DNA from: a candidate division WOR-3 bacterium
GTDB lineage: Bacteria; Hydrothermota; Tepidihabitantia; SM23-42
Assembly: GCA_029858255.1 (NCBI GenBank)
Contig: JAOUFJ010000005.1
Span: forward strand, 1 to 64,000
Length of the DNA stretch: 64,000 bases
Direction: 5' to 3'
Under the pieces are notes generated by a model. The model made no database searches and had not been told where the DNA came from. It saw only the letters and a program-made list of their open reading frames with translations. Numbering within the stretch: position 1 is the stretch's first letter; each line of letters opens with the position of its first letter. Position numbers and translations under genes: made by a program. Positions 52,044 to 60,902 of this stretch are shown here, piece by piece.

Positions 52044-53158
52044 GACAAGAGAGGATTCTGGATAGCGGCCAGGACGGCAGGGAAAGGGTTCTGCTGGTTT
52101 CGGTGGTGGACTCCAGGACCAGGCGCTGGCGTGTTGTGCAATCATTGGAGGAATTAGCCAGCCTGACGAACACGGCCGGAGGCGTGGTCATCGAAAGTCT
52201 GATGCAAGCAAGGCGCCGGTTCGATCCGGCTACCTTGCTGGGGGTCGGTAAAGCGAGAGAGCTGGCCGAAATCAGTGAAGAGCTCGCCATTGACCTGCTC
52301 ATATTTGATACCGAACTCTCTGCGGCGCAGATACGGAACATCGAAGACATCGTGAATGTGCGGGTGATCGACCGTACTACGCTGATACTTGATATTTTTT
52401 CAAAACACGCGAGGACCAAGGAAGCGAAACTGCAGGTCGAACTCGCCCAATTGGAATATCGCCTGCCGAGATTGGTTGGTATGGGTGTTGAATTTTCAAG
52501 GCTCGGTGGTGGTATTGGTACGAGAGGTCCAGGCGAGAGGAAATTGGAGGTGGACCGGAGACGTATCAAGGAGCGGATCTCCACTCTGAAGAGGATGTTG
52601 AAGAAGATCGAACACTCGAAAGAAGTTCAGAGAAAACGCAGGGCCGATATTCCCAAAATTGCCGTCGTCGGCTACACCAATGCCGGCAAATCTTCGCTCG
52701 TCAACGCACTGACTCGTTCCAAACTCGTGACCTCGGAGCAATTGTTTTCCACCCTCGATTCAAATACCAAGGTGCTTTTTGTGCCGCCGAAATACAAGAT
52801 GTTAATAAGTGATACGGTTGGTTTCCTGAAAGACCTGCCGCATAATCTGATTGCCTCTTTTCATGCGACTCTTGCCGAAGTGCTTGAGGCTGATATCTTA
52901 GTGCATATTGTCGATGCTACTTCCGAGGACCTTGAAGAGAAGATAGTGACCGTGTGCAATGTGCTTGAAGAGATCAATGCTGACAAGAAACCGAGAGTGC
53001 TGGTTTTTAATAAGATCGACAGGATTTTCGACGAGGAAAAGGAACGGTTCCAAAGTAGATTTCCAGAGGCGATGTTTGTTTCGGCCTTGAAGAATTCAGG
53101 TCTCGATCCGCTAAGAGAGAGATTGCGTGCGCATTTCTTCCCTCATGATTCTGTGTAG
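52040..53158 (+). CDS. hflX: GTPase HflX
   Basis: 372 aa, GTG start overlapping the previous stop. N-terminal HflX domain (GGVVIESLMQARRRFDPATLLGVGKARELAE, RTTLILDIFSKHARTKEAKLQVELAQLEYRLPRLVG, GGGIGTRGPGERKLE), then the GTPase: VGYTNAGKSSL (G1), LDSNTK (G2 region), SDTVGF (G3), FNKID (G4), SALK (G5). Rescues stalled ribosomes. Fourth gene of the rsmI unit. Confidence 0.96.
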   Translation: MRQERILDSGQDGRERVLLVSVVDSRTRRWRVVQSLEELASLTNTAGGVVIESLMQARRRFDPATLLGVGKARELAEISEELAIDLLIFDTELSAAQIRNIEDIVNVRVIDRTTLILDIFSKHARTKEAKLQVELAQLEYRLPRLVGMGVEFSRLGGGIGTRGPGERKLEVDRRRIKERISTLKRMLKKIEHSKEVQRKRRADIPKIAVVGYTNAGKSSLVNALTRSKLVTSEQLFSTLDSNTKVLFVPPKYKMLISDTVGFLKDLPHNLIASFHATLAEVLEADILVHIVDATSEDLEEKIVTVCNVLEEINADKKPRVLVFNKIDRIFDEEKERFQSRFPEAMFVSALKNSGLDPLRERLRAHFFPHDSV

Positions 53159-53162
53159 TATC

Positions 53163-53190
53163 TTGACCGCATGCACTATTGCGTTATAAT
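53163..53190 (+). promoter_or_regulatory. Promoter of the delta-prime gene, leaderless type with GTG start
   Basis: TTGACC (53163-53168), 16 bp, TATAAT (53185-53190), five bases to GTG 53196. Confidence 0.8.
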
Positions 53191-53195
53191 AACAG

Positions 53196-54143
53196 GTGAC
53201 TGACTACCTCGACGATGTTGTCGGACAGGAAACAGCAAAGACGTTCATCCGCACTGCAATAAAGAAAGATAATCTCTACAATCTCCTTTTTGTCGGCCCA
53301 CGCGGTGTTGGCAAGCGGACCATGGGTTTTGCCCTGGCGAAAACCCTGAACTGTCCACCGCATTCTCAAAATTTCAATCTAATCGCTCCTATACCTTCCA
53401 GAATAAAAGAAAAGAGCGATAAGATACATGAGTATTCGCAAAAGTATCTGCCCGATAACCCTGTTGTTGCGACGGAAGACCGTGTGTCGATACTCATTGA
53501 GCAGATCAGAAATCTGGATCGACGTTTGATGCACATGCCCAGTCTGAATACAAAACGTATTGTGCTGATCCTCGAAGCCGATCAGATGACGGATGAGGCA
53601 GCAAATTGTTTCCTGAAGACGCTCGAAGAACCGCCGGTCGACACGATCTTCGTGCTCACCAGTTCGCGGCCTGAGTATGTATTGCCGACGATACGTTCCC
53701 GCTGCCGCATCGTTCCCTTCACTTACCTAGCGGTGGACCAGATAAAGAAAATCGTTTTTGACGGTGCCGATGATTTCATGCTGGGTAGTGCCGGTGAAGT
53801 ACTTTCCTTCCGCGAAAGCAGCATTGTTGATGAGGCCATCGATGTTTTTAAAAAGACCCCGCTGACATTAAGGGCTGCAGCAGATCTCGCGTACAGTTAT
53901 CATAGAAAAAGGGTCGTGGAACTCTACTATCCATTGCTGCTTTTATACCGTCTGGTTCTCTATAAGAAATTGAATATCGTCGGCAGCACCCGGTACGACC
54001 GCGATGTGAATGTCAAGGCGAAAAGGGTGGCGACCGACAAGGTGATACAAGCCATCAGATTATTGAACGACAACATTATCTTGATAGAGAGTAATGCGAA
54101 CAAATTGCTGCAATTGTTCAATGTTTTATTGAGATTACCCTAG
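53196..54143 (+). CDS. holB: DNA polymerase III delta-prime-like clamp-loader subunit
   Basis: 315 aa, GTG start. AAA+ fold: VVGQETAKTFIRTAI, P-loop FVGPRGVGKRTMG (Ser/Thr after GK is Arg, so ATP binding is probably lost, as in typical delta-prime), RIVLILEADQMTDEAANCFLKTLEEPP, and TSSRPEYVLPTIRSRC with the SRC sensor motif that delta-prime supplies to its neighbour. The zinc cysteines of DnaX are absent, which also favours delta-prime. Followed after eight bases by the Mut7-C gene. Confidence 0.85.
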   Translation: MTDYLDDVVGQETAKTFIRTAIKKDNLYNLLFVGPRGVGKRTMGFALAKTLNCPPHSQNFNLIAPIPSRIKEKSDKIHEYSQKYLPDNPVVATEDRVSILIEQIRNLDRRLMHMPSLNTKRIVLILEADQMTDEAANCFLKTLEEPPVDTIFVLTSSRPEYVLPTIRSRCRIVPFTYLAVDQIKKIVFDGADDFMLGSAGEVLSFRESSIVDEAIDVFKKTPLTLRAAADLAYSYHRKRVVELYYPLLLLYRLVLYKKLNIVGSTRYDRDVNVKAKRVATDKVIQAIRLLNDNIILIESNANKLLQLFNVLLRLP

Positions 54144-54151
54144 TTTTCGCC

Positions 54152-54601
54152 ATGGCGAAAAAATTCATCTGTAACGGCATGCTGGGCAAATTATCAAGAT
54201 TACTGAGAATAATAGGAGTCGATTCCACGTACACAAACGAAGGGATGGCGATTCTCTTGCTTGCTCGCAAGGAAAGCCGTGTCATAATCACCCGTAACAC
54301 CAGATTGCGCGGCAGGAACGGTGTTTTTTTTCTGGATAAAACGGTCCCAGAAGAGCAGCTCTCTGCGGTGGTGGATGCTTACAACCTCTGGAGTGAGATC
54401 AGGCCCTTTTCGCGCTGTGTCATCTGCAATGACGAATTGATACCGATAGAAAAAGATGCGGTAAAAGGAAGGGTTCCGTTTTTCACCTATAAGCACTTCG
54501 ATGAATATGCAAAATGCCCCCGATGTGAGCGGATCTACTGGAAAGGTAGCCACTATAAGAACATGTTGAAAGAGGTGGACACCGTCTTGATGAGGGATTG
54601 A
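54152..54601 (+). CDS. Mut7-C RNAse-domain protein
   Basis: 149 aa, a typical length for stand-alone Mut7-C proteins. KFICNGMLGKLSRLLRIIGVDSTY begins the PIN-like fold, followed by LLLARKESRVIITRN with the acidic/Asp-equivalent region, and a C-terminal zinc ribbon: CVICNDEL and CPRCERIYWKGSHY. Predicted ribonuclease or toxin-like nuclease from family; substrate unknown. One base before the SpoIID gene. Confidence 0.9.
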   Translation: MAKKFICNGMLGKLSRLLRIIGVDSTYTNEGMAILLLARKESRVIITRNTRLRGRNGVFFLDKTVPEEQLSAVVDAYNLWSEIRPFSRCVICNDELIPIEKDAVKGRVPFFTYKHFDEYAKCPRCERIYWKGSHYKNMLKEVDTVLMRD

Positions 54602-54602
54602 G

Positions 54603-55712
54603 ATGAAGAGGGCATGGCTCTTAAATACATTGCTGATTTTGGTTGCGTTCCTGAATTGCATGCCGTATGTTGGTAAAGACCGTGCAGGAAAGCTGGTGAG
54701 GGTAGCGGTCGAATGCGGTGTGGATGAGGTGCATGTGAGCGGTGTTTACAAAAAAAGATACTACAGTAATCATAGGATCACGCAGGCCGGGGATTTACCC
54801 ATCCTTTTCGGGCCTAAGGACGGGAAGGTGTCCGTCAATGACCGCGATTACCGTGGAAGCGTGGAAGTGCGAAAGATCGACGGCAATCTGTGGGTGATAA
54901 ATGTTCTTGATTTTGAGTCTTACTTGAAAGGCGTGGTGCCTTGTGAGATCGGAGGGATCTCGGAGAGGCAGCTTGAGGCCGCAAAGGCTCAGGCAGTGGC
55001 GGCGAGGACGTATGCACGGGCGCACATCGGCCAGTACTCGGAATTGGGATTTGACCTGTATGCGACAGTACAGGATCAGGTTTACAAAGGAATCTCCTGT
55101 GAAAGGGTATTGACCAGCAAAGCAGTAGAAGGTACGGCTGGAGAGGTGCTCTTTTATGGTAATCAGCCGATCGAAGCCAAATACCACTCCACATGCGGCG
55201 GCAGGACTGCGGATTTTAGCGATGCTTGGTCAGGCGCTTCACCGCCGTATTTACGTAGTGTCGTGTGTCGTTATTGCACAAAAAGCCCGCATTACGAATG
55301 GAAGAAGGTGATGGCAAAAGCAGATTTCTTCGCCCACATAAGAAATCGCTTGAGCCGGATAAACATCACTCTTGAACGGAGCGAGTTGATACATTCGTTC
55401 AGGATCACGAGAAGCAGACGTAGCCACAGGATCAAAGAGCTCTTTCTGACAACGAACAAGAATGAATACAAGATTCCGAACTATCGAATAAGGACGCTGT
55501 TCGGAGAACCTGGTGATCCTGGGGGGCTGTTGAAATCAAACTACGTCTACGTGAGAACAGAAGGTGATCGGGTGATAATCGAGGGCAGAGGTTTTGGACA
55601 TGGCGTTGGTATGTGTCAATTCGGTGCTATAGAAATGGCGAACCAGGGTAAGAATTACCGGCAGATACTGTATCATTACTATCATGGTACAAGGATAAGG
55701 AAGGTTCGGTGA
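54603..55712 (+). CDS. SpoIID/LytB-domain lipoprotein
   Basis: 369 aa. Lipoprotein-type signal MKRAWLLNTLLILVAFLNC with Cys19. SpoIID core: INVLDFESYLKGVVPCEIGG (the conserved Glu of VVPxE), LEAAKAQAVAARTYAR, ATVQDQVYKGI, YHSTCGGRTADFSDAWSG, and C-terminal GRGFGHGVGMCQFGA. In sporulating bacteria SpoIID trims peptidoglycan; here, in an apparently Gram-negative cell without spore genes, it likely acts on denuded glycan during division (as in LytB). Last gene of the unit. Confidence 0.92.
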   Translation: MKRAWLLNTLLILVAFLNCMPYVGKDRAGKLVRVAVECGVDEVHVSGVYKKRYYSNHRITQAGDLPILFGPKDGKVSVNDRDYRGSVEVRKIDGNLWVINVLDFESYLKGVVPCEIGGISERQLEAAKAQAVAARTYARAHIGQYSELGFDLYATVQDQVYKGISCERVLTSKAVEGTAGEVLFYGNQPIEAKYHSTCGGRTADFSDAWSGASPPYLRSVVCRYCTKSPHYEWKKVMAKADFFAHIRNRLSRINITLERSELIHSFRITRSRRSHRIKELFLTTNKNEYKIPNYRIRTLFGEPGDPGGLLKSNYVYVRTEGDRVIIEGRGFGHGVGMCQFGAIEMANQGKNYRQILYHYYHGTRIRKVR

Positions 55713-55766
55713 TCGTCCGTTCGGCTGTCCAACAAAAGGTTCCTTTAATCGGATGCATAAGAGGGG

Positions 55767-55794
55767 TTGACAAAATAGGTTATTTCAATATAAT
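55767..55794 (+). promoter_or_regulatory. Promoter of the TPR/coiled-coil gene with palindrome at the start site
   Basis: TTGACA (55767-55772), 16 bp, TATAAT (55789-55794). The perfect 12-bp palindrome AGACTTAAGTCT (55800-55811) lies exactly at the expected start of transcription. Confidence 0.8.
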
Positions 55795-55865
55795 ATGACA
55801 GACTTAAGTCTAAGATATGATGTTGACTTGAAATACATGGGGGGTATAGTGAGAAGGAGCGCGCA

Positions 55866-57185
55866 ATGATATCGCCACGCAAGGAATATGCTATAGGTCA
55901 GATACTCAAAAATGCCAATGATCTTGAGATCAAAGGTAAGGTACCTGATGCCATCAAGGAAGTAAAAAAGGCAGTTGATTTGAATCCCGAGGACGGCAAC
56001 CTTTACAACCGTTTGGGCGATCTGTACATGAAATTGGATGAGAAAGAAGAATCAATTTCGAATTTCCGGAAGGGTGTCGAGGCCTTTCGAAGGGATAATT
56101 TCCTGCGAAATGCACTCGCTTTGAGTAAGAAGATATTGCGATATGAACCGGATGGCTTTGACATGTATTATACGATTGCCGATCTCCATACCGAACTCGA
56201 TGAGAAGCAGGATGCTGCTCAATACATTTTCGAATACATTGACAAACAGGCTGATCAGCAGAAGAAGAAAGAGATACTTAATGCGATTGACTATCTCAAG
56301 AGCCTGGAATTAAGGGACGAGAGACTTCTTAAACGGATCACCGAATGCCAGAATTTGGTGCAAAAAGGCGAATTGGAAAAAATTCATTCGAGCGAAATCG
56401 TTGCCGAGACGGCTGTTGCGGAAAAACCCAAGCGCGTTGAATCTCCGGCTGCGGTAAAGGTCGAAGCACAGCCTCAAAAGCGGGCAGTGAATGATGAACG
56501 CATTGCAGAATTCATCAAAGAATCTAACGGGGTACAGGTACTGAGAAAAGACATTGGCCAACTCGATGCATCTGTCAGGGAGGTCGAGCAGGCAGTGGTT
56601 TCGCTCAAGGAAGCGATCCGTTTGGACGAAATTGCCGCCACGCTCAAGAATTCCCTTGGTGCTTTGTCAGGCGACCAAAAAAAGGCTCTTTCGGTTATGC
56701 AGCAGTCAATCACTGATAATCTGGATAAGATTGAGAAGTCTGTGAAAGCATTGTATCAGAGTTCGGATAAGAGCATGCAGGACCTTCATGCTAATCTGGA
56801 CAGCTTGAGTAAAGCGTTGGCCAGTCTTAGTAAGAATCAGGCGAACATCGCGCAGCAACTCAACACCAATCTAGCAAATTTGAACGTCAACTTCAAGACA
56901 TTGACCGATAATTCACTCGATGTGATGAAGTCGGTGCAGGAAAGTTACAAACAGGCGACCGACGATATGTGTTGCCGTTTGGATGACACAAAAGACGCCA
57001 GTGGTAAATTGGTCAAATCAACCAACGATATGAAACAGGAACTCAGTGAGACGTCGAATTCCTTGTCAAAATACATGATTGCTCAGGAGTCAAAGGAGAA
57101 AAAACGGGACCGGTACATGACCATCATTCTCGTCATCAGCGCAATAATTTGTGGGTTGTTTGTAGTCTCCCTGATTTTCAAGTAA
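55866..57185 (+). CDS. TPR and coiled-coil protein with C-terminal membrane anchor
   Basis: 439 aa, ATG after AAGGAG. Residues 8-160 are TPR-type helices (KGKVPDAIKEVKKAVDLNPEDGNLYNRLGDLYMKL, LHTELDEKQDAAQYIFEYI). Residues about 220-400 form a long heptad coiled coil with repeats such as DLHANLDSLSKALASLSKNQANIAQQL. A single hydrophobic anchor (MTIILVISAIICGLFVVSLIF) ends in the last 22 residues, so the bulk should be cytoplasmic. Resembles methyl-accepting or polar scaffold architecture but contains no signalling motif I can name. Function unknown. Confidence 0.8.
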   Translation: MISPRKEYAIGQILKNANDLEIKGKVPDAIKEVKKAVDLNPEDGNLYNRLGDLYMKLDEKEESISNFRKGVEAFRRDNFLRNALALSKKILRYEPDGFDMYYTIADLHTELDEKQDAAQYIFEYIDKQADQQKKKEILNAIDYLKSLELRDERLLKRITECQNLVQKGELEKIHSSEIVAETAVAEKPKRVESPAAVKVEAQPQKRAVNDERIAEFIKESNGVQVLRKDIGQLDASVREVEQAVVSLKEAIRLDEIAATLKNSLGALSGDQKKALSVMQQSITDNLDKIEKSVKALYQSSDKSMQDLHANLDSLSKALASLSKNQANIAQQLNTNLANLNVNFKTLTDNSLDVMKSVQESYKQATDDMCCRLDDTKDASGKLVKSTNDMKQELSETSNSLSKYMIAQESKEKKRDRYMTIILVISAIICGLFVVSLIFK

Positions 57186-57204
57186 TCTCCGGTAGAGATA
57201 CTGG

Positions 57205-58315
57205 CTAGACCTTTGCCCGCATGCTGAGATAGGCGTGTATAAAACCATCGATTTCACCATCCATGACCTTATCCGCCTGCGAAGTTTCGTAATCTGTACG
57301 ATGGTCCTTGACGAGTTTGTACGGGTGGAATACGTATGAGCGTATTTGATGGCCCCAGGCGATTTTTGTTTTCTGTTTGTTCAATTTTTCGATCTTTTCA
57401 TCTTCTTGCCTCTGATAATAGTCGTAAAGCCGGGACCGTAATATCTTCATGGCATTAGTTTTATTCTGAAATTGCGACCGTTCGTTTTGACATTGAACTG
57501 CAATTCCCGTTGGAATGTGGGTGATCCTGACTGCCGAAGAGACTTTATTCACATTCTGCCCGCCGTGTCCGCCGGCCCGGTATGTGTCGATCCGCAAATC
57601 GTCATCGTTGACCTCAACACTGATATCTTCTACTTCAGGGTATACGAATACTGAAGCAAAGGAAGTGTGACGCCGCGCGTTCGAGTCGAATGGCGATATG
57701 CGCACCAGCCGGTGGATGCCAACTTCTGCCTTGAGCAAACCATAGGCGTATTTACCAACTACTTCGATGGTGGCCTCTTTTATCCCGGCCACATCACCCG
57801 GCAGGAAATCAAGCATCCGGTGTGTGAAGTTCTTCATCTCAAACCAACGCGTGTACATACGGAGCAACATTTCAGCCCAGTCACATGACTCGGTCCCGCC
57901 GGCACCAGGGTGGATCGTGAGAATACAGTTTTTCGCGTCATCCTCTTTGCCCAGTAGCAGCTTCAATTCAATGTCCCTGAGTTTGCCTTCTATTTTTCTC
58001 GCCTCGGCGGTCGCTTCGGCCAGCATTTTTTCATCGATTTCCTCTAGCTCTATCAAACCAGATAGAAGTTCGATGTCCGCCCCAATTTCTGTGACTGCCT
58101 GGAGCCAGAACTGTTTATCGTTTATTTCCGACATGATTTTCTGAGCTTCGGTTTGATTTGCCCAGAATTCCGGGTTTGAGGTTTTGGTCTGTAGTTTCTT
58201 TAGTTCTTGCTCGAGTTTCTGAAGGTCAAAGATGCTCCTTCAGACCATCAAATCTCGTCTTGAGTTTTTTTATTTCATCGACGGTTACGACATTCGAATC
58301 AGACGGCTTGTTCAC
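57205..58315 (-). CDS. prfB: Peptide chain release factor 2, expressed by programmed +1 frameshift
   Basis: Full product about 369 aa, the normal RF2 length, from two frames. Frame one starts at GTG 58315 (GGAG upstream inside rpmE) and reads 29 codons to CTT, then meets TGA (58226-58228). Skipping one base continues in the frame that runs to 57205. The second part carries the codon-recognition and catalytic segments: [35 protein letters not shown] with the GGQ that triggers peptidyl-tRNA hydrolysis, and [11 protein letters not shown]. An apparent start at 58134 is just an internal Met that drops the first 60 residues. Recognises UGA and UAA. Third gene after rho and rpmE. Confidence 0.95.
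58225..58240 (-). promoter_or_regulatory. prfB programmed frameshift site
   Basis: On the minus strand AAGGAG-CAT-CTT-TGA-C: internal Shine-Dalgarno-like AAGGAG (58235-58240), three bases, slippery CTT, in-frame UGA, C. This is the same order and spacing as the E. coli prfB site. High RF2 levels terminate at the UGA; low RF2 lets the ribosome shift +1, so the protein regulates itself. Confidence 0.93.
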
Positions 58316-58318
58316 CAG

Positions 58319-58555
58319 CTACTCCTTCGATTTACTCGCTTTTGCCGGCGCTGTTTTTTTTGCAGCATATCGTCTCTTGAATTTTTCCACCCTGCCCGCA
58401 GAATCGACGATTTTCTGTCGTCCGGTGAAAAATGGGTGGCACTTTGAACAAAGATCAACGCTGATTTTTTCAACCGTCGATCTCGTTTCGACCCGATTAC
58501 CACAAGCGCAGGTTACTACACAGGACATGTATTTTGGGTGAATTTTCTTTTTCAT
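58319..58555 (-). CDS. rpmE: 50S ribosomal protein L31
   Basis: 78 aa: [17 protein letters not shown] with Cys16, [20 protein letters not shown] giving the zinc-binding C+ form, then [18 protein letters not shown], a short Lys/Ala-rich tail. The C+ type carries zinc and is used when zinc is available. Lies between rho and prfB; prfB starts three bases after it, so all three genes form one operon. Confidence 0.97.
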   Translation of the reverse strand: MKKKIHPKYMSCVVTCACGNRVETRSTVEKISVDLCSKCHPFFTGRQKIVDSAGRVEKFKRRYAAKKTAPAKASKSKE

Positions 58556-58570
58556 ATTAAATTCTCCTTA

Positions 58571-59824
58571 TTATTCATTACTCATGGATTCGAGGAATTC
58601 TTTGTTCGTTTTGGTCCGGGACATCTTTTCCGCAAGGAATTCCATCTGTTCTATTGTGTTCATCTCAGAAAGTAGTTTACGCATGATCCACAATCGATTG
58701 ATCTCAAAGTCCGCCAGCAGCAACTCCTCTTTCCTGGTTCCTGATTTGTATAGATCGAGGGATGGAAAGATCCTTCGATCAGAAAGTCTCCGGTCGAGTA
58801 TCAATTCAAGATTACCAGTGCCTTTGAATTCTTCAAAGATCACCTCATCCATTCTGGATCCAGTATCGATCAGTGCTGTTGAGACTATTGTCAGACTACC
58901 ACCTTCTTCGATGTTCCTTGCCGCTCCGAAGAATTTCTTTGGTTTTTGCAGTGCGGTGGAGTCGAGACCGCCGGACAAGGTCTTACCGGAGTGAGGAACA
59001 ACGGAATTGTGAGCACGGGCGAGTCGGGTCAGACTGTCGAGAAGTATGACGACGTCCTTTTTAGTCTCGACCATGCGTTTCGCCCGCTCGAGAATGATCT
59101 CGCCGACTTCGGTGTGGCGCTCCGGTGTTTCGTCAAACGTTGAGGAGACGACTTCGGCATCAACCGAGCGTTCGAAATCAGTTACCTCCTCCGGTCTTTC
59201 ATCAATAAGCAGTACAATGAGATATATCTCGGGGTGGTTCGTCGTGATTGAGTTCGCGATTTTTTGCAGTAACACCGTCTTGCCAGCCCGAGGTGGTGAT
59301 ACTATTAATCCGCGCTGACCTTTGCCAATAGGCGTGAACAGATCAACGATACGCATCGAGCGGTCATTCTTACCCTCGATCTCCAGGTGAATGCGTTCGT
59401 TGGGGTACAGGGGAGTCAGATTGTCAAACAGTACGCGCTCGCGGAATTCGGAAAGCGGTATATTGTTTATGTGTTCAATTTTGATCATCGCGAAATAGCG
59501 TTCGCCTTCGCGCGGCGGACGGGCAAGACCCCTGATGTGATCGCCGACCTTGAGGTTGAATTTTCGTATCTGCGAGATTGACAAATATATGTCATCCTGG
59601 CTCTGCAAATAGTTGTAATTGGGCGATCGCAGGAACCCATAACCTTCGGGATGGATTTGCAGCACTCCTTCAACCGGTACGAGCTCGGACCGCTTCGTCT
59701 CCGCTTCGATAATTGCATGTATCAGATCAGGTTTTTTGAGATCTGTGAAACTGGCTAGACCCAAATCCTTTGCAATATCATGCAGTTCTGTTACCTTTCT
59801 CTTCTTTAAATCATCTATTTCCAT
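58571..59824 (-). CDS. rho: Transcription termination factor Rho
   Basis: 417 aa, the usual size. N-terminal Rho-N helix bundle ([18 protein letters not shown]), OB-fold cold-shock RNA site ([22 protein letters not shown]), then the RecA-like motor: [17 protein letters not shown] (Walker A), [16 protein letters not shown] (Walker B), [14 protein letters not shown], and [24 protein letters not shown] as the Q/R-loop region. ATP-driven hexamer ending untranslated transcripts. A 135-nt leader precedes it, as expected for an autoregulated gene. Confidence 0.97.
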   Translation of the reverse strand: MEIDDLKKRKVTELHDIAKDLGLASFTDLKKPDLIHAIIEAETKRSELVPVEGVLQIHPEGYGFLRSPNYNYLQSQDDIYLSISQIRKFNLKVGDHIRGLARPPREGERYFAMIKIEHINNIPLSEFRERVLFDNLTPLYPNERIHLEIEGKNDRSMRIVDLFTPIGKGQRGLIVSPPRAGKTVLLQKIANSITTNHPEIYLIVLLIDERPEEVTDFERSVDAEVVSSTFDETPERHTEVGEIILERAKRMVETKKDVVILLDSLTRLARAHNSVVPHSGKTLSGGLDSTALQKPKKFFGAARNIEEGGSLTIVSTALIDTGSRMDEVIFEEFKGTGNLELILDRRLSDRRIFPSLDLYKSGTRKEELLLADFEINRLWIMRKLLSEMNTIEQMEFLAEKMSRTKTNKEFLESMSNE

Positions 59825-59959
59825 TAATCACCTTCCATTTGTGGTCAGTTTAAGTATTGATAATTTTTGCTAAATGCAGTTTTATTTTGTTCAATGCTGA
59901 CCTATGGGCAACTTAAATTGGTAGCCTACTATATGGATTCAGTACCGTTCAACTATGAG
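59825..59959 (-). promoter_or_regulatory. rho leader region
   Basis: About 135 nt between the promoter -10 box and ATG 59824, rich in A and T, no evident hairpin. Space for Rho-dependent self-control is plausible but unproven. Confidence 0.4.
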
Positions 59960-59987
59960 ATTATACTTGTATTTTGCGTTTTGTCAA
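59960..59987 (-). promoter_or_regulatory. Promoter of rho-rpmE-prfB
   Basis: TTGACA (59982-59987), 16 bp, TATAAT (59960-59965). It sits directly after the nadA stop, so nadA transcription may read into rho. Confidence 0.8.
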
Positions 59988-59991
59988 TACC

Positions 59992-60900
59992 CTATTTTAT
60001 CTTGAGCATTCGCTCGATTGAACTCAGTGCTTGCCTTCGCGTCTGCTCGTCGATCTCGATCTTGTGTTCATCACGTTCAAGTGACCACATGATCTTCTCA
60101 ACCGTGGTCAGTTTCATGTTTGGACATATCGCGTTCGGACTACCCGGTATGAACTCCTTGGCAGGATTCTCCTTCTTGAGCCTATGTAACATGCCCAGTT
60201 CAGTACAGATTATGAACTGTTCTGCATCATTTTCCTGGGCATACGTGATCATCTGGGACGTTGAGCAGATAGTATCAGCTACTTCCTGTACGTCGAGGCG
60301 ACATTCTGGATGGGCGACGATTCTTGCATCGGGGTATTTATCTTTCAACTTCATCAATTCTTCTCTTGAAAAGACCATGTGGGTCGGGCAATATCCTGGC
60401 CAGAGAATGAATTTCTTATTCGGTGACCTTTTCGCAATATACGAACCCAGGTACTGGTCTGGAATGAAAAGTACCTTGTTTTCACTCAGTGATTGTGCGA
60501 CTTTCATTCCATTGGCTGAGGTGCAGCATATGTCACTCAATGCTTTGACATCGGCGTTTGAGTTCACATAGCACATCACCGCGGCGTTTGGATTATTTTT
60601 CTTCTCGTCCGATAACTGCCCTGGTGTTATCATATTCGCCATCGGACACCCAGCGTGCTGATCGGGCATGAGGACCGTTTTATTGGGATTGAGTATCTTG
60701 GTAATCTCAGCCATGAAATAGACCCCACAGAGGAGAATGGTATCCTGGGTAATACCTTGTGATATTCTGGCAAGCTCCAGCGAGTCGCCGACATAATCGG
60801 CAATATCCTGGATCTCAGGCAATTGGTAATTGTGCGCAAGAATGATGGCATTTTTCTCTTGCTTGAGTCTGGCGATCTGTTCGGTGATGTTACGTGTCAA
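59992..60900 (-). CDS. nadA: Quinolinate synthase
   Basis: 302 aa, TTG start two bases after the M23 gene's stop. NAIILAHNYQLPEIQDIADYVGDSLELARI, CGVYFMAEI (first cluster Cys), HPECRLDVQEVAD (second), and PNAICPNMKLTTVEKI (third), making the 4Fe-4S site. Condenses iminoaspartate and dihydroxyacetone phosphate to quinolinate for NAD. NadB and NadC are not in the window, though nadE is. Confidence 0.96.
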   Translation of the reverse strand: MTRNITEQIARLKQEKNAIILAHNYQLPEIQDIADYVGDSLELARISQGITQDTILLCGVYFMAEITKILNPNKTVLMPDQHAGCPMANMITPGQLSDEKKNNPNAAVMCYVNSNADVKALSDICCTSANGMKVAQSLSENKVLFIPDQYLGSYIAKRSPNKKFILWPGYCPTHMVFSREELMKLKDKYPDARIVAHPECRLDVQEVADTICSTSQMITYAQENDAEQFIICTELGMLHRLKKENPAKEFIPGSPNAICPNMKLTTVEKIMWSLERDEHKIEIDEQTRRQALSSIERMLKIK

Positions 60901-60902
60901 TT

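Noticed and set aside
55795-55868. 24-codon frame ending in an ATGA overlap with the TPR/coiled-coil gene
   Set aside because: Begins directly after the -10 box, ahead of the expected transcription start, and has no ribosome site. Kept as a finding, not as a gene.
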